Numbered from the stretch's first letter, positions 44,208-53,839 are shown. The stretch is 64,000 nt of DNA from Pseudomonas hormoni (GCF_018502625.1 NZ_CP075566.1:811001-875000); one strand, 5' to 3'. The notes: generated from the sequence alone by a model not told the origin. Numbers and translations are program-made.

Positions 44208-44750
44208 ATGTTGCTCAGTTATCTACGGCTGGTGTTGTTCGCGGCGGGCCTGTTGATCGGTGTCCAGGTGCCGGGGTTCATCAACGACTACGCCAAGCGG
44301 GTCGAAGCCCACCTGATCGAGGCGCAGACCGGCCTGAGCGGTTTTCAGGGCACCGCCAATCAATTCTTCAAGGGCGACATGCAGGCACTGGTCGCCCATT
44401 ACCGCGCCAGTGAAGACCCGATCTTTCGCAGCGATGCCGACAGCCTGAGCAACCTGCTCACCCGCCAGCTGGCCCTCGATAAACAATTCCAGGCCATGCA
44501 AGGCCCGTGGTACATCCGTTTCCTGCAGGTTGTACTGGCCGCCGACCCGGATATCCGCAAGGAAACCTGGAACGGCTACAGCTACCAGATCCTGCTGACG
44601 CCGGAAGCGATGATCTGGGGCATGAGTGGCGCGTTGCTGTTGTCGTTCGGGATTGAATGCCTGTTCCGGCTGATCGACTGGGTGGTGCTGGGCGGCAAGC
44701 GCCTGCGCCAGAGCCGGCCGATCGTTGATCGGGATGTGCGCGGGCTCTAA
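44208..44750 (+). CDS. DUF2937 family membrane protein
   Basis: 180 residues with an N-terminal membrane anchor (LRLVLFAAGLLIGVQVPGFI) and a C-terminal one (MIWGMSGALLLSFGIECLF). A helical middle part (about 30-130) lies between. It fits the DUF2937 pattern and its function is unknown. An aaagga site precedes the ATG at 44208. It is the third gene of the run with the amidotransferase. Confidence 0.85.
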   Translation: MLLSYLRLVLFAAGLLIGVQVPGFINDYAKRVEAHLIEAQTGLSGFQGTANQFFKGDMQALVAHYRASEDPIFRSDADSLSNLLTRQLALDKQFQAMQGPWYIRFLQVVLAADPDIRKETWNGYSYQILLTPEAMIWGMSGALLLSFGIECLFRLIDWVVLGGKRLRQSRPIVDRDVRGL

Positions 44751-44767
44751 CTGTGGCGATGAGCCTT

Positions 44768-44899
44768 TGTGGCGAGGGAGCTTGCTCCCGCTCGGCTGCG
44801 CAGCAGTCGTAAATGCGGTAACCGCGGTTTACCTGACGCACTGAGAGTTCCGTTTTGGGGCTGCTTCGCAGTCCAGCGGGAGCAAGCTCCCTCGCCACA
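44768..44899. repeat. REP pair (TGTGGCGAGGGAGCTTGCTCCCGCT type)
   Basis: The left arm is 44768-44792 and the right arm is about 44875-44899, in reverse complement. The spacer carries smaller dyads (gctgcgcagcag, gcggtaaccgc). The same arm type is at 49.7 kb. Confidence 0.9.
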
Positions 44900-44907
44900 G
44901 AGTCTGG

Positions 44908-45822
44908 TCAATCAGCCAGAACGATGTAGCGCTCACCCACCTTGCGCGCATACCCCGCCAGCACCTGCTGACACAACGCCACAATCTCCTCGACCCACTC
45001 CGCCCCGGTCCGCCACGACACCACCACCTGCAAATCAGGCGGACGCTGATCGATGTCCAGCAAGGTCAGTTCCCCTCGCGCCAGTTCCTCGGCGACCAGC
45101 ACCGGTGGCAACGCGCCAATGCCGAAACCGTCCCGCAGCAACCGGGTAATCGCCGACACCGAGTTCACGCAGTTCAGCCGCGGCGTCATGACGCCATTGG
45201 CCTGCATCAGCGCGAGCACTTCCTGGTGTGGGTGTGAGTTCTTCGAGTAGGTAATGATCCGCTCCCGCGCCAGATCGGCCACGCCGGAATACTCGCGGTT
45301 GTAGATCGAGTTACTGGCCGCGATCCAGCCCATCGGGTGACTGGCCAGTTCCAGGCTGCGCACGCTTTCCTGGCGTAGCAGATCGGTTTGCAGGATCAGG
45401 TCGAGGAAGCCTTTTTGCAGCTGATCGCAGAGGTTGAGCGAGGTATCGGCCACCAGCTCGATTTCCACCAGCGGATAGTGATCCGTCATCTGCGCCACCA
45501 ACGGGCTCAGCCAGGTATGAATCACCGTGTCCATCACGCCGATCCGCACCCGTCCCACCTTGCTTGAACGGGTCTCGATCGACTGTTTGAGTGCCTGCAT
45601 GGTGTCCATCATTTGCTCGGCGTATTCGAGCACTTTCAAGCCTTCGGGCGTCAGGCTCACGCCGCGCGAATCACGCAGGAACAGCTTCACCCCGAGTTCG
45701 CCTTCGAGCACGGCGATGCGGCTGGAAATCGACGCCTGGGTGGTGAACAGCTTGTCCGCGGTCAGGCGAAAACTTTTGAGTCGGGCGACCCAGACGAAGG
45801 TCTCGAGAAACTTCAGGTTCAT
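44908..45822 (-). CDS. LysR-family transcriptional regulator
   Basis: 304 residues. The N-terminal helix-turn-helix is FLETFVWVARLKSFRLTADK, FTTQASISSRIAVLE (about 5-50), and the effector domain covers about 90-290. It is divergent from the MFS/pxpABC genes with 148 bases between, so it is probably their regulator (inference from layout). Confidence 0.92.
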   Translation of the reverse strand: MNLKFLETFVWVARLKSFRLTADKLFTTQASISSRIAVLEGELGVKLFLRDSRGVSLTPEGLKVLEYAEQMMDTMQALKQSIETRSSKVGRVRIGVMDTVIHTWLSPLVAQMTDHYPLVEIELVADTSLNLCDQLQKGFLDLILQTDLLRQESVRSLELASHPMGWIAASNSIYNREYSGVADLARERIITYSKNSHPHQEVLALMQANGVMTPRLNCVNSVSAITRLLRDGFGIGALPPVLVAEELARGELTLLDIDQRPPDLQVVVSWRTGAEWVEEIVALCQQVLAGYARKVGERYIVLAD

Positions 45823-45969
45823 GGCGTTAAGTTTTTCTTATGCCTAAGGCGGGTTTTTATTAGTTGGACGCAACAGGGCCGGGCGCCCAAAAATCAGGCC
45901 ATCCGGTTCCCACGATAGGCGTCGTCGGGGCTCAGAACAATACCAATAAAATTTGCACGGAGATTTGCC

Positions 45970-47256
45970 ATGAGTGCGCCCGACACCACCGCCATCCCGA
46001 AGCCAACGGCTCGTCCGGGACCTTTCGACTGGTACCGCAACATCAATCAGCAGGAACGCCGCACGTTCTGGAGCTGCAAGATCGGCTACGGCCTGGACGG
46101 CATGGACACCCAGATGCTCAGCTTCGTGGTGCCGACCCTGATTGCGATGTGGGGCATCACCACCGGTGAAGCCGGGCTGATTCACACCAGTACCCTGATC
46201 GCCTCGGCCATCGGCGGTTGGGTGGCGGGGATTCTGTCCGACCGTATCGGTCGCGTGCGCACCCTGCAACTGACGGTGCTGTGGTTCGCCTTCTTCACCT
46301 TCCTCTGCGGCTTCGCGCAGAACTACGAGCAATTGCTGATTAGCCGCACCTTGATGGGTTTCGGTTTCGGCGGTGAGTGGACCGCCGGTGCGGTGCTGAT
46401 GGGCGAAGTGATTCGCGCCAAGGACCGCGGCAAAGCGGTGGGCATGGTGCAATCGGGCTGGGCGCTGGGTTGGGGGCTGACGGCGATTCTGTATGCGCTG
46501 CTGTTCTCGGTGTTGCCGCCGGAAGACGCGTGGCGGGCACTGTTCATCCTGGGCATTGTGCCGGCGATTTTCGTGATCTTTGTCCGCCGCCTGGTCAAGG
46601 ACCCGGAAATCTACCGCGAAGCCAAAGCCAGACAGGAGCCAAGCAACCCGGCGAAGTTCTACGAGATTTTCGCGCCTGGCATCCTCTTCACCACGCTTCG
46701 CGCTTCGGTGCTGACCACCGGCGCACTGGGTGGTTACTACGCAATCACGTCCTGGCTCCCGACTTTTCTGAAGAACGAGCGCGGTTTGAGCGTACTCGGC
46801 ACGGGCGGTTATCTGGCGATGGTGATCGTCGGTTCCTACGTCGGTTATGTCATCAGCGCGTATTTGACTGACATCCTCGGGCGTAAGAAGAACTTCATCC
46901 TGTTCGCGGTCGGCTCGTTCACCATTGTGCTGCTCTATACCCAACTACCGGTGAGTAATGGCGTGATGTTGTGGCTGGGCTTTCCTTTGGGTTTCTTCGC
47001 CTCCGGGATCTTCAGCGGCATGGGTGCATTTTTGACCGAGCTGTTTCCCACGCGGATTCGTGGCTCGGGCCAGGGCTTTTGCTACAACATCGGCCGGGCG
47101 CTGGCGGCGTTGTTCCCGCTGTTGATCGGTTTGCTCAGCCAGAAGGTGCCCTTGAGTGTAGGCATCGGGGCGTTTGCGGCGGTGTCCTACGGGGTGGTAA
47201 TCCTTGCAGCATTGAGCCTGCCGGAAACCCGTGGCAAGCAACTCGAAGCCGAGTAA
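45970..47256 (+). CDS. MFS transporter (sugar/organic acid:H+ symporter type)
   Basis: 428 residues with 12 membrane helices. The MFS signature after helix 2 is GILSDRIGRVRT, and the second one after helix 8 is YLTDILGRKKN. The GFGFGGEWTAGAVLMGE block is typical of the AAHS/SHS-like symporters for aromatic or organic acids. Placed ahead of pxpABC, it likely imports 5-oxoproline or a related acid (inference). It precedes pxpA by 63 bases. Confidence 0.88.
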   Translation: MSAPDTTAIPKPTARPGPFDWYRNINQQERRTFWSCKIGYGLDGMDTQMLSFVVPTLIAMWGITTGEAGLIHTSTLIASAIGGWVAGILSDRIGRVRTLQLTVLWFAFFTFLCGFAQNYEQLLISRTLMGFGFGGEWTAGAVLMGEVIRAKDRGKAVGMVQSGWALGWGLTAILYALLFSVLPPEDAWRALFILGIVPAIFVIFVRRLVKDPEIYREAKARQEPSNPAKFYEIFAPGILFTTLRASVLTTGALGGYYAITSWLPTFLKNERGLSVLGTGGYLAMVIVGSYVGYVISAYLTDILGRKKNFILFAVGSFTIVLLYTQLPVSNGVMLWLGFPLGFFASGIFSGMGAFLTELFPTRIRGSGQGFCYNIGRALAALFPLLIGLLSQKVPLSVGIGAFAAVSYGVVILAALSLPETRGKQLEAE

Positions 47257-47319
47257 CTGATAATCTGCGGGCAAATGCCTTACAGATAGAAAAGAATAAA
47301 ACCTACAGGAGTGTTCACC

Positions 47320-48072
47320 GTGAGCCGCCTGCTATTGAACTGCGACATCGGCGAGAGTTTTGGCAACTGGACCATGGGTCTGGATGCCGAGGTCATGCCC
47401 TTCATCGACTGCGCCAACATCGCCTGCGGCTTTCACGCCGGCGACCCGAGCATCATGCGCAAGACCGTCAGCCTGGCCCTGAGCAATGGCGTGCAGATCG
47501 GTGCGCATCCTGCGTATCAGGATCTGGTGGGGTTCGGCCGTCGTTCCATGGCGTATGCCGCTCAGGAACTTCAGGACATTCTGCATTACCAGATCGGCGC
47601 TCTTGACGGTCTTTGCCGGGCGCAAGGCGGGCGTGTCAGCTACGTCAAACCCCACGGCGCGATGTACAACGACATGATGGCCAACCCGGCGCAATTGCGC
47701 GCCGTCCTGCAAGCCGTGGCGTCTTATGACAAGACCTTGCCGCTGATGCTGATGGCGACCCGCGACAACAGCGCCGCGCAGCGATTGGGCGATGAGTACG
47801 GCGTAACGCTGTGGTTCGAAGCCTTCGCCGATCGCGCCTACGACAGCGCCGGCATGCTGGTCTCGCGACAACTGGCGGGCGCAGTGCATCACGACCCGGA
47901 AAAGATCATCGAACAGGCGCTGACCATCGCCCGTGGCGACAACCTCACCGCCAGCGACGGCAGCGCCTTGCACTTGCAGGCCAACACCCTGTGCGTACAC
48001 GGCGACAACGCCAGTTCGGTGGCCGCGGTACGGCGGATTCGCGAAGCCCTCGATCAGCAGAGCGCACCATGA
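47320..48072 (+). CDS. pxpA: 5-oxoprolinase subunit A (LamB/YcsF family)
   Basis: 250 residues. [46 protein letters not shown] and [11 protein letters not shown] are the YcsF/PxpA family blocks. With PxpB and PxpC it makes the ATP-dependent bacterial 5-oxoprolinase, opening pyroglutamate to glutamate. The start is a GTG at 47320 with a caggag site 9 bases upstream; another GTG at 47311 overlaps that site. It overlaps pxpB by four bases (ATGA). Confidence 0.95.
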   Translation: MSRLLLNCDIGESFGNWTMGLDAEVMPFIDCANIACGFHAGDPSIMRKTVSLALSNGVQIGAHPAYQDLVGFGRRSMAYAAQELQDILHYQIGALDGLCRAQGGRVSYVKPHGAMYNDMMANPAQLRAVLQAVASYDKTLPLMLMATRDNSAAQRLGDEYGVTLWFEAFADRAYDSAGMLVSRQLAGAVHHDPEKIIEQALTIARGDNLTASDGSALHLQANTLCVHGDNASSVAAVRRIREALDQQSAP

Positions 48073-48773
48073 AACCGCGGGTGGAAGTGGTGGCGCTGGA
48101 TTGCCTGATGGTGCGGCTGTTCGATGAGATCGCCGAAGCCAACATGCCGTGGATGCTCGCTGCCAGCGAAAATCTGCGTGCTGCGTTTGGGGTGCATTTG
48201 ATCGATCTGGTGCCGTCGTATACGACGTTGATGGTGCATTACGATCTGAGTGCGTTGAGTCCGGTTCAGGCTCGGGAATTGATCGCCGAAGCACTGGTCG
48301 ATCTGTCGCCCAACACCCGCACTGGCGGCAAATGTCACGTGCTGCCGGTCTGGTATGACGTGAGCGTCGGTCCGGAGTTGAGCCTGTTGTCTCAGCGCAG
48401 CGGGCTGGCGGTGGAAGAGGTGATCCGCCGCCACAGTGAGCGTGAGTATCAGGTGTTCGCCTTGGGCTTCGCGCCGGGTTTTGCCTTTATGGGGTTGGTC
48501 GAAGAAGTCCTCGCCGCGCCGCGCCTGAATACGCCGCGCAAAAAAGTCGCGGCCGGCAGTGTGGGGATCGCCGAACGGCAAACCGCTGCTTATCCGGTGG
48601 TGTCCCCCGGCGGCTGGAACCTGATTGGCCGCACCCCGGCCAAACTGTTCGACCGCGAGCGCGACGGCTACAGCCTCATGCAACCGGGCGACACCGTGCG
48701 TTTTGAAGCGGTCAGCCATGCCGAGTTCATCAACCTGGGCGGCGACGACACGCCATTGGAGGCGCAGGCATGA
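48069..48773 (+). CDS. pxpB: 5-oxoprolinase subunit B (KipI family)
   Basis: 234 residues. [29 protein letters not shown] and [14 protein letters not shown] are the AHS1/KipI-type motifs. It forms the carboxylation/phosphorylation complex with PxpC. Its start overlaps the pxpA stop and its stop overlaps the pxpC start (ATGA at each), so the three genes are translationally coupled. Confidence 0.95.
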   Translation: MKPRVEVVALDCLMVRLFDEIAEANMPWMLAASENLRAAFGVHLIDLVPSYTTLMVHYDLSALSPVQARELIAEALVDLSPNTRTGGKCHVLPVWYDVSVGPELSLLSQRSGLAVEEVIRRHSEREYQVFALGFAPGFAFMGLVEEVLAAPRLNTPRKKVAAGSVGIAERQTAAYPVVSPGGWNLIGRTPAKLFDRERDGYSLMQPGDTVRFEAVSHAEFINLGGDDTPLEAQA

Positions 48774-49687
48774 GCTGTCTATTGATTGAAGCGAGTACAC
48801 CGCTGTGCCTGTTGCAGGACGCTGGCCGGTTTGGCGTTCGGCATCTGGGCGTGACCCAGGGCGGCGCACTGGATTGGCGCTCGATGTCATGGGCCAACTG
48901 GCTGCTGGGTAATGCGCTGGACGCAACGGTGATTGAAATCACCCTTGGCGGGTTCAGCGTTGTCGCCGAAGACGATTGCTTGCTGGCGCTGGCAGGGGCG
49001 GACCTTGGCGCGCAACTGGACGGTCAGGCACTGGCGCCATGGCGCAGTTTCAAGCTGCGCAAAGGTCAGCGTTTGCAGTTCACTCAGCCGCTGCTGGGGG
49101 CGCGGGCTTATCTCGCGGCGCCGGGCGGGTTCGATGCACCAAAGGTGCTGGGCAGCAGCGCGACGGTGGTGCGCGAGGAACTGGGTGGGCTGGACGGCAT
49201 GGGGCGAGCGCTGGCCAAAGGTGCATCGTTGAGTTACTCCGCTGATGCGCCGCTGCTGGTGCGCGAGTTGCCGTTTGAGCAGGTGCCGGATTTCAAGCTC
49301 GATTCACCACTGGACCTGGTGATCGGCGCGCAGATCGGTGAGTTCAGCGGCCAGAGTCTGTTCGACGCGTTCAATAGCACCTGGACCCTCGACAGCCGCG
49401 CCGACCGGATGGGTATTCGCTTGCTGGGGACTGCCTTGGCGTATCAGGGCAAGCCGATGATTTCCGAAGGCATACCGCTCGGCGCGGTTCAGGTGCCACC
49501 GGACGGGCAGCCGATTGTATTGCTCAATGATCGGCAGACCATTGGCGGGTATCCGCGATTGGGGGCGTTGACGCCGTTGGCATTGGCGCGGCTGGCGCAG
49601 TGTCTGCCGGGGGCGACGGTGCGGTTGCGGCCGGTGGTGCAGGAGGTGGCGCATCGGGAGCAGATTGCGTACTTGCAGCGCTTTTAA
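48770..49687 (+). CDS. pxpC: 5-oxoprolinase subunit C (KipA family, biotin-dependent carboxylase-like)
   Basis: 305 residues. QDAGRFGVRHLGVTQGGALD at the N terminus, ARAYLAAPGGFDAPKVLGS, and MISEGIPLGAVQVPPDGQPI are the AHS2/KipA family blocks. It is the third subunit of the pxpABC 5-oxoprolinase. A REP pair follows the stop. Confidence 0.95.
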   Translation: MSCLLIEASTPLCLLQDAGRFGVRHLGVTQGGALDWRSMSWANWLLGNALDATVIEITLGGFSVVAEDDCLLALAGADLGAQLDGQALAPWRSFKLRKGQRLQFTQPLLGARAYLAAPGGFDAPKVLGSSATVVREELGGLDGMGRALAKGASLSYSADAPLLVRELPFEQVPDFKLDSPLDLVIGAQIGEFSGQSLFDAFNSTWTLDSRADRMGIRLLGTALAYQGKPMISEGIPLGAVQVPPDGQPIVLLNDRQTIGGYPRLGALTPLALARLAQCLPGATVRLRPVVQEVAHREQIAYLQRF

Positions 49688-49795
49688 TTGTGGCGAGGGA
49701 GCTTGCTCCCGCTGGGTCGCGAAGCGACCCCTCTAATCTGAAAGAAAGAATGGGACTGCTGCGCAGTCCAGCGGGAGCAAGCTCCCTCGCCACAA
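49688..49795. repeat. REP pair (TTGTGGCGAGGGAGCTTGCTCCCGC type)
   Basis: The left arm is 49688-49711 and the right arm is about 49771-49795, perfect complements. Smaller dyads lie inside (gggtcgc / gcgaccc; ggactgc / gcagtcc). It is between convergent genes. Confidence 0.93.
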
Positions 49796-49805
49796 GATCA
49801 GTGTG

Positions 49806-50984
49806 CTATTTGGAAAGAAACCTCATCCCTTCTTCAAGCCCCCGCAACGTCAACGGGTACATCTGGTCATCAATCAAATCCCGCACGATATTGGTCGACG
49901 ACGTATAGCCCCACGTATCTTTCGGATACGGGTTAATCCAGATGAGCTTCTTGTACTTCTCCTTGAACCGCTGCATCCAAACGTAACCGGCTTCTTCGTT
50001 CCAGTGCTCGACGCTGCCGCCGGCCTGGGTGATTTCATAGGGCGCCATGGCGGCGTCACCGATGAAGATCACTTTGTAGTCGGCGCCGTACTTGTGCAGC
50101 AAGTCCTGGGTCGAGGTGCGCTCGGAGGTGCGGCGCATGTTGTTCTTCCACACCGACTCGTAAATGAAGTTGTGGAAGTAGAAGTACTCAAGATGCTTGA
50201 ACTCGGTCTTGCAGGCCGAAAACAGTTCCTCGCAGATTTTCACGTGGGCGTCCATCGAGCCGCCGATGTCGAACAGCAGCAACAGCTTGACGGTGTTGCG
50301 CCGCTCCGGCCGCATCTGGATGTTCAGCAACCCGGCATCTTTAGCGGTGTGATCGATGGTGCCATCGATATCGAGCTCTTCCGCCGCACCCTGACGAGCA
50401 AATTTACGCAGCCGGCGCAGCGCGACCTTGATGTTGCGCGTGCCCAGTTCCACCGAATCGTCGAGGTTTTTGTACTCGCGCTGATCCCAGACCTTGACCG
50501 CCTTGCCCTGTCGCTTACCGGCATCGCCGACCCGAATGCCTTCCGGGTTGAAGCCGCCGGAGCCGAACGGGCTGGTGCCGCCGGTGCCGATCCACTTGTT
50601 GCCGCCGGCGTGGCGTTCTTTCTGTTCTTCGAGGCGTTTCTTGAACTCTTCGATCAGCTTGTCCAGGCCGCCAAGGGACTGGATCGCCGCGCGCTCTTCG
50701 TCAGTCAGTGAACGCTCGAATTCCTTGCGCAACCAGTCTTCGGGAATCAAGGCCTGAAGGTGGTCATCGAGTTTTTCCAGGCCATTGAAGTAAGCGCCGA
50801 AGGCCCGGTCGAACTTGTCGAAATGCTTTTCGTCCTTCACCAGGATCGTCCGGGACAGGTAATAGAACTCATCCATGTCGGCGAAGGTCACGCGCTGCTT
50901 CAGCGCGTTGATCAGGTCCAGCAGCTCGCGCACCGAGACCGGCACCTTGGCTGCACGCATTTCATTGAACAGGTTGAGCAGCAT
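49806..50984 (-). CDS. VWA-domain protein, CoxE-like, MoxR partner
   Basis: 392 residues. The C-terminal von Willebrand A domain (about 210-390) has LLLLFDIGGSMDAH, a MIDAS-like DxGxS in place of the usual DxSxS. The N-terminal helical part (about 1-130) and a Gly-rich linker (about 130-160) precede it. With the MoxR ATPase 12 bases upstream it forms a MoxR-VWA pair, a chaperone-like module for metal or cofactor insertion or complex remodelling in other systems. The client is unknown. Confidence 0.9.
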   Translation of the reverse strand: MLLNLFNEMRAAKVPVSVRELLDLINALKQRVTFADMDEFYYLSRTILVKDEKHFDKFDRAFGAYFNGLEKLDDHLQALIPEDWLRKEFERSLTDEERAAIQSLGGLDKLIEEFKKRLEEQKERHAGGNKWIGTGGTSPFGSGGFNPEGIRVGDAGKRQGKAVKVWDQREYKNLDDSVELGTRNIKVALRRLRKFARQGAAEELDIDGTIDHTAKDAGLLNIQMRPERRNTVKLLLLFDIGGSMDAHVKICEELFSACKTEFKHLEYFYFHNFIYESVWKNNMRRTSERTSTQDLLHKYGADYKVIFIGDAAMAPYEITQAGGSVEHWNEEAGYVWMQRFKEKYKKLIWINPYPKDTWGYTSSTNIVRDLIDDQMYPLTLRGLEEGMRFLSK

Positions 50985-50996
50985 GGCATCAGCCTC

Positions 50997-51842
50997 TTAG
51001 CGGGTGCCGCGACGGCTCATGAACGCCAGACGCTCAAGCAATTGCACGTCCTGTTCGTTCTTGACCAAGGCACCGGCCAGCGGCGGAATCGCCTTGGTCG
51101 GATCGCGTTCGCGCAGCACGGCCTCGCCGATGTTGTCGGCCATCAGCAGCTTCAGCCAGTCCACCAGTTCGGAGGTCGATGGCTTTTTCTTCAGGCCCGG
51201 CACCTTGCGCACGTCGAAGAACACATCCAGCGCCTCGCTGACCAGGTCTTTCTTGATGTTCGGGTAGTGCACGTCGACGATCCGTTGCATCGTGACGCGA
51301 TCCGGGAAGGCGATGTAGTGGAAGAAGCAGCGGCGCAGGAAAGCGTCCGGCAGCTCTTTTTCGTTGTTGGAGGTAATGATGATGATCGGGCGCTTCTTGG
51401 CCTTGATGGTCTCGTCGATCTCGTAAACGTAGAACTCCATCTTGTCGAGTTCTTGCAGCAGGTCGTTCGGGAACTCGATGTCGGCCTTGTCGATTTCGTC
51501 GATCAGCAGAATCACCCGCTCTTCAGACTCGAAAGCCTCCCAGAGCTTGCCCTTTTTCAGGTAATTGCGAACGTCGTGGACCTTTTCCGTGCCCAGCTGC
51601 GAATCGCGCAGGCGGCTGACCGCGTCGTACTCGTACAGGCCCTGATGCGCCTTGGTGGTGGATTTGATGTGCCAGGTGATCAGCTTGGCGCCGAAGGATT
51701 CCGCCAGTTGCTCGGCCAGCATGGTCTTGCCGGTGCCTGGCTCGCCCTTGACCAGCAGCGGACGCTCCAGGGTGATGGCGGCGTTGACCGCCAGCTTCAG
51801 GTCATCGGTGGCGACGTAGGCCTGGGTGCCTTCGAACTTCAT
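50997..51842 (-). CDS. MoxR-family AAA+ ATPase
   Basis: 281 residues. The Walker A motif is GEPGTGKT (residues 33-40), Walker B is ILLIDEIDKADIEF near 110-123, and sensor 1 is IITSNNEKELPDAFLRR. It belongs to the AAA_5/MoxR group that works with VWA-domain partners; the partner gene follows at once on the same strand. The cell location is the cytoplasm. I see no client gene such as CO dehydrogenase nearby. Confidence 0.93.
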   Translation of the reverse strand: MKFEGTQAYVATDDLKLAVNAAITLERPLLVKGEPGTGKTMLAEQLAESFGAKLITWHIKSTTKAHQGLYEYDAVSRLRDSQLGTEKVHDVRNYLKKGKLWEAFESEERVILLIDEIDKADIEFPNDLLQELDKMEFYVYEIDETIKAKKRPIIIITSNNEKELPDAFLRRCFFHYIAFPDRVTMQRIVDVHYPNIKKDLVSEALDVFFDVRKVPGLKKKPSTSELVDWLKLLMADNIGEAVLRERDPTKAIPPLAGALVKNEQDVQLLERLAFMSRRGTR

Positions 51843-52044
51843 CTGCTAATCCTCGAACGGTAAACGCCGACCTGACGGGGCAGGGCGGGGCGCAATAATT
51901 GTAGTACCCGACTATAACGCGCTGCCCGGTCGACTGTGAACGCAGACGGCTTATTCAGTCTCTGAATGGAGCGTCACATCTTGACTCGGTTTCGGCGGCT
52001 GGCCAGTATTGAGCTATCGCCATTTTGGCGATAGCTTGCCCGGC

Positions 52045-52275
52045 ATGTCTACTAAATATCAATTTCGCGATACGTACCGCATTCAGTTGCGCGAGAAGGA
52101 TCACCCGCCGCCTCATGTCCACCTGACCGGTGGCAGGCTCCATGTGATGCTCAGCCTGGAAACCGTCGAAGTGATGGTGGGAAAGGCACCGCCGCTGATT
52201 ATCAAGGAAGCGCTAAGTTGGGTCAGGGCCCATCAGGTGCAATTACTGGAGGACTGGAAACGATGTTACCCATGA
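52045..52275 (+). CDS. DUF4160 protein
   Basis: 76 residues with the DUF4160 signature HPPPHVHL (residues 21-28) and the small fold typical of the family. It overlaps the DUF2442-HTH gene by 13 bases, so the pair is one transcript. DUF4160 next to DUF2442 is a recurrent bicistron, suspected by layout to be toxin-antitoxin-like; no toxic activity is known to me. The start lacks a strong ribosome site. Confidence 0.85.
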   Translation: MSTKYQFRDTYRIQLREKDHPPPHVHLTGGRLHVMLSLETVEVMVGKAPPLIIKEALSWVRAHQVQLLEDWKRCYP

Positions 52276-52766
52276 AACGACCACGGTTGTCCGCCGTGCA
52301 GGCGTTGCCGGATTACCGGTTGGCGCTGACATTTATCGACGGTCAGCAACTCACGCTCGATTTGAGCCGCGACTTGCGTACCTATCCAGGATTGCAACCC
52401 TTGCTGGAGGCTGGCGCTTTCGACGGTGCAACCCTGGGCGATGATGGCTGGAGCGTCGAGTGGCCCGAGCAGGATATCCAGATCGGCGCAGACACTGTCT
52501 ATCTGGATGCGCTCGCGCAAAACGCGGCGGATGAAAATACCCGGATCTTCATTGACTGGCGTGCGCGTACCGGATTGCCGCTGAATCAGGCGGCCGAGGC
52601 TTTGGGGGTGAGCGCCCGCAGCATCACGCGCTACAGCAGCGGTCGTGAAGCCGTGCCTCGATCATTGGCCCTGGCCTGCCTCGGTTGGGATTTTCTGCAG
52701 CAGCAATCCAATTCGGCGCGGGCAGCTGAAGAAACCGGCCGCTATACCGTTACGCGCAAACCTTAA
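52263..52766 (+). CDS. DUF2442 protein with C-terminal helix-turn-helix
   Basis: 167 residues. The N-terminal DUF2442 part covers about 8-85 (LSAVQALPDYRLALTFIDGQ through TVYLDALAQ). An HTH-like part covers about 100-150 (LNQAAEALGVSARSITRYSS). It could bind DNA and repress its own pair, as antitoxins do; this is inference. The ATG at 52263 has a ggagg site 10 bases upstream; another in-frame ATG at 52272 is too far from it. Its stop overlaps the convergent DUF748 stop. Confidence 0.82.
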   Translation: MLPMKRPRLSAVQALPDYRLALTFIDGQQLTLDLSRDLRTYPGLQPLLEAGAFDGATLGDDGWSVEWPEQDIQIGADTVYLDALAQNAADENTRIFIDWRARTGLPLNQAAEALGVSARSITRYSSGREAVPRSLALACLGWDFLQQQSNSARAAEETGRYTVTRKP

Positions 52767-53839
52767 CCGGCTTCCGGCTTCGGCCGCTCATAACGGGCAT
52801 TGAATGCCTGGACAAAACCATTACGCAAAATCTGCAAAAACGCCTGGAACGCGCTGATATCTTGCCGATGTACATTGCCGCTCAGTTCCACGCGAGTCGC
52901 AAACTGGTTCTTGCCCTGGTTTTTCAGCACGGTTTCGGAGCCACCGACAATGGCCTCCCAAATGGACCGGAACAGCCCTTTGTCCTTGTTCTCTACGTCC
53001 TGCTGCCAATTGAACACATCGACGTCTTTCAACAGCGGTTTGATATAGCCAGTCAATTTGGCTTTTTTCGCTTGTGCTTCGATCACCACATCACCGTGTC
53101 CGGCATTGAAATCGAACTTGCCGTAGGCCGAGGCGAAGTCGTTCATGCGTTTGAGTTCAATGTCCCTGGCGCGCAGGCGGAACTGGAAATCTTCGAAGTT
53201 GCTCAGCGGATCGAAGGTCGCGGTGGTTTCCAGTGGGGCGTGCCCCAGCAGCAGCGCTTTGCCATCGAAGCGTGCGTCGCGCTTGCCGTCCTTGTCGGCG
53301 ACGTTGGTCAGGTTGTAAATGCTGGCGTTGACTTGGGTCGCGTTCATGTTGACGGGCGGCTTGGAATTGAAATTTCTGAAGCTGATCTTGCCATCGAAGA
53401 TACGTACTTCGTCCAGGGTGATGGGTGCCAGTTTGCTCAATTGCGCACGCCAGTCGGTGCCCTGGCCGGTCTGCGAGTTTTGCTTGTTGGCGCCGCCGTC
53501 GACGAAGTTCACCTCGGGGTTGAAGAACTGCACCTTGGCCACCACCGCGTGGTCGTACAAGAGCGAGTGCCAGCTGACGGCAAGGTCGATCAACGGCGCA
53601 CTGACGAAGGGCACCGGGACCTTGCCATCGACCTTGACGATTTTCAGCCCGTTAATTTTGTAGGCACCGCGCCACAGAGCCAGGTCTACGTCGGTGATCT
53701 GTCCACGGTAGTCGCCCATGTCGGCGAGCTTGTCGTTCAGGTAATCACGCACCAGGTAGGGCAGGGCAACATGCACGGTAATCAGTAGCACAACGAGGCC
53801 GATGAGGATCCACAGGGGCCAGCTGTATCGACGTTTCAT
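52763..53839 (-). CDS. DUF748 / AsmA-like envelope protein
   Basis: 358 residues. An N-terminal membrane anchor (WPLWILIGLVVLLITVHVAL, residues 7-26) precedes a large periplasmic part made of repeated beta strands, in the DUF748/AsmA style. AsmA-like proteins are linked to lipid transport and outer-membrane assembly, but this family is less studied. The ATG at 53839 has a ggag site 11 bases upstream; an open frame extends ten codons further and is not preferred. Confidence 0.82.
   Translation of the reverse strand: MKRRYSWPLWILIGLVVLLITVHVALPYLVRDYLNDKLADMGDYRGQITDVDLALWRGAYKINGLKIVKVDGKVPVPFVSAPLIDLAVSWHSLLYDHAVVAKVQFFNPEVNFVDGGANKQNSQTGQGTDWRAQLSKLAPITLDEVRIFDGKISFRNFNSKPPVNMNATQVNASIYNLTNVADKDGKRDARFDGKALLLGHAPLETTATFDPLSNFEDFQFRLRARDIELKRMNDFASAYGKFDFNAGHGDVVIEAQAKKAKLTGYIKPLLKDVDVFNWQQDVENKDKGLFRSIWEAIVGGSETVLKNQGKNQFATRVELSGNVHRQDISAFQAFLQILRNGFVQAFNARYERPKPEAG

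Noticed and set aside
45844..46944. Minus-strand open frame of 366 codons over the MFS gene at 46 kb
   Set aside because: It is antisense to a clear 12-helix transporter and crosses the LysR/MFS promoter region.
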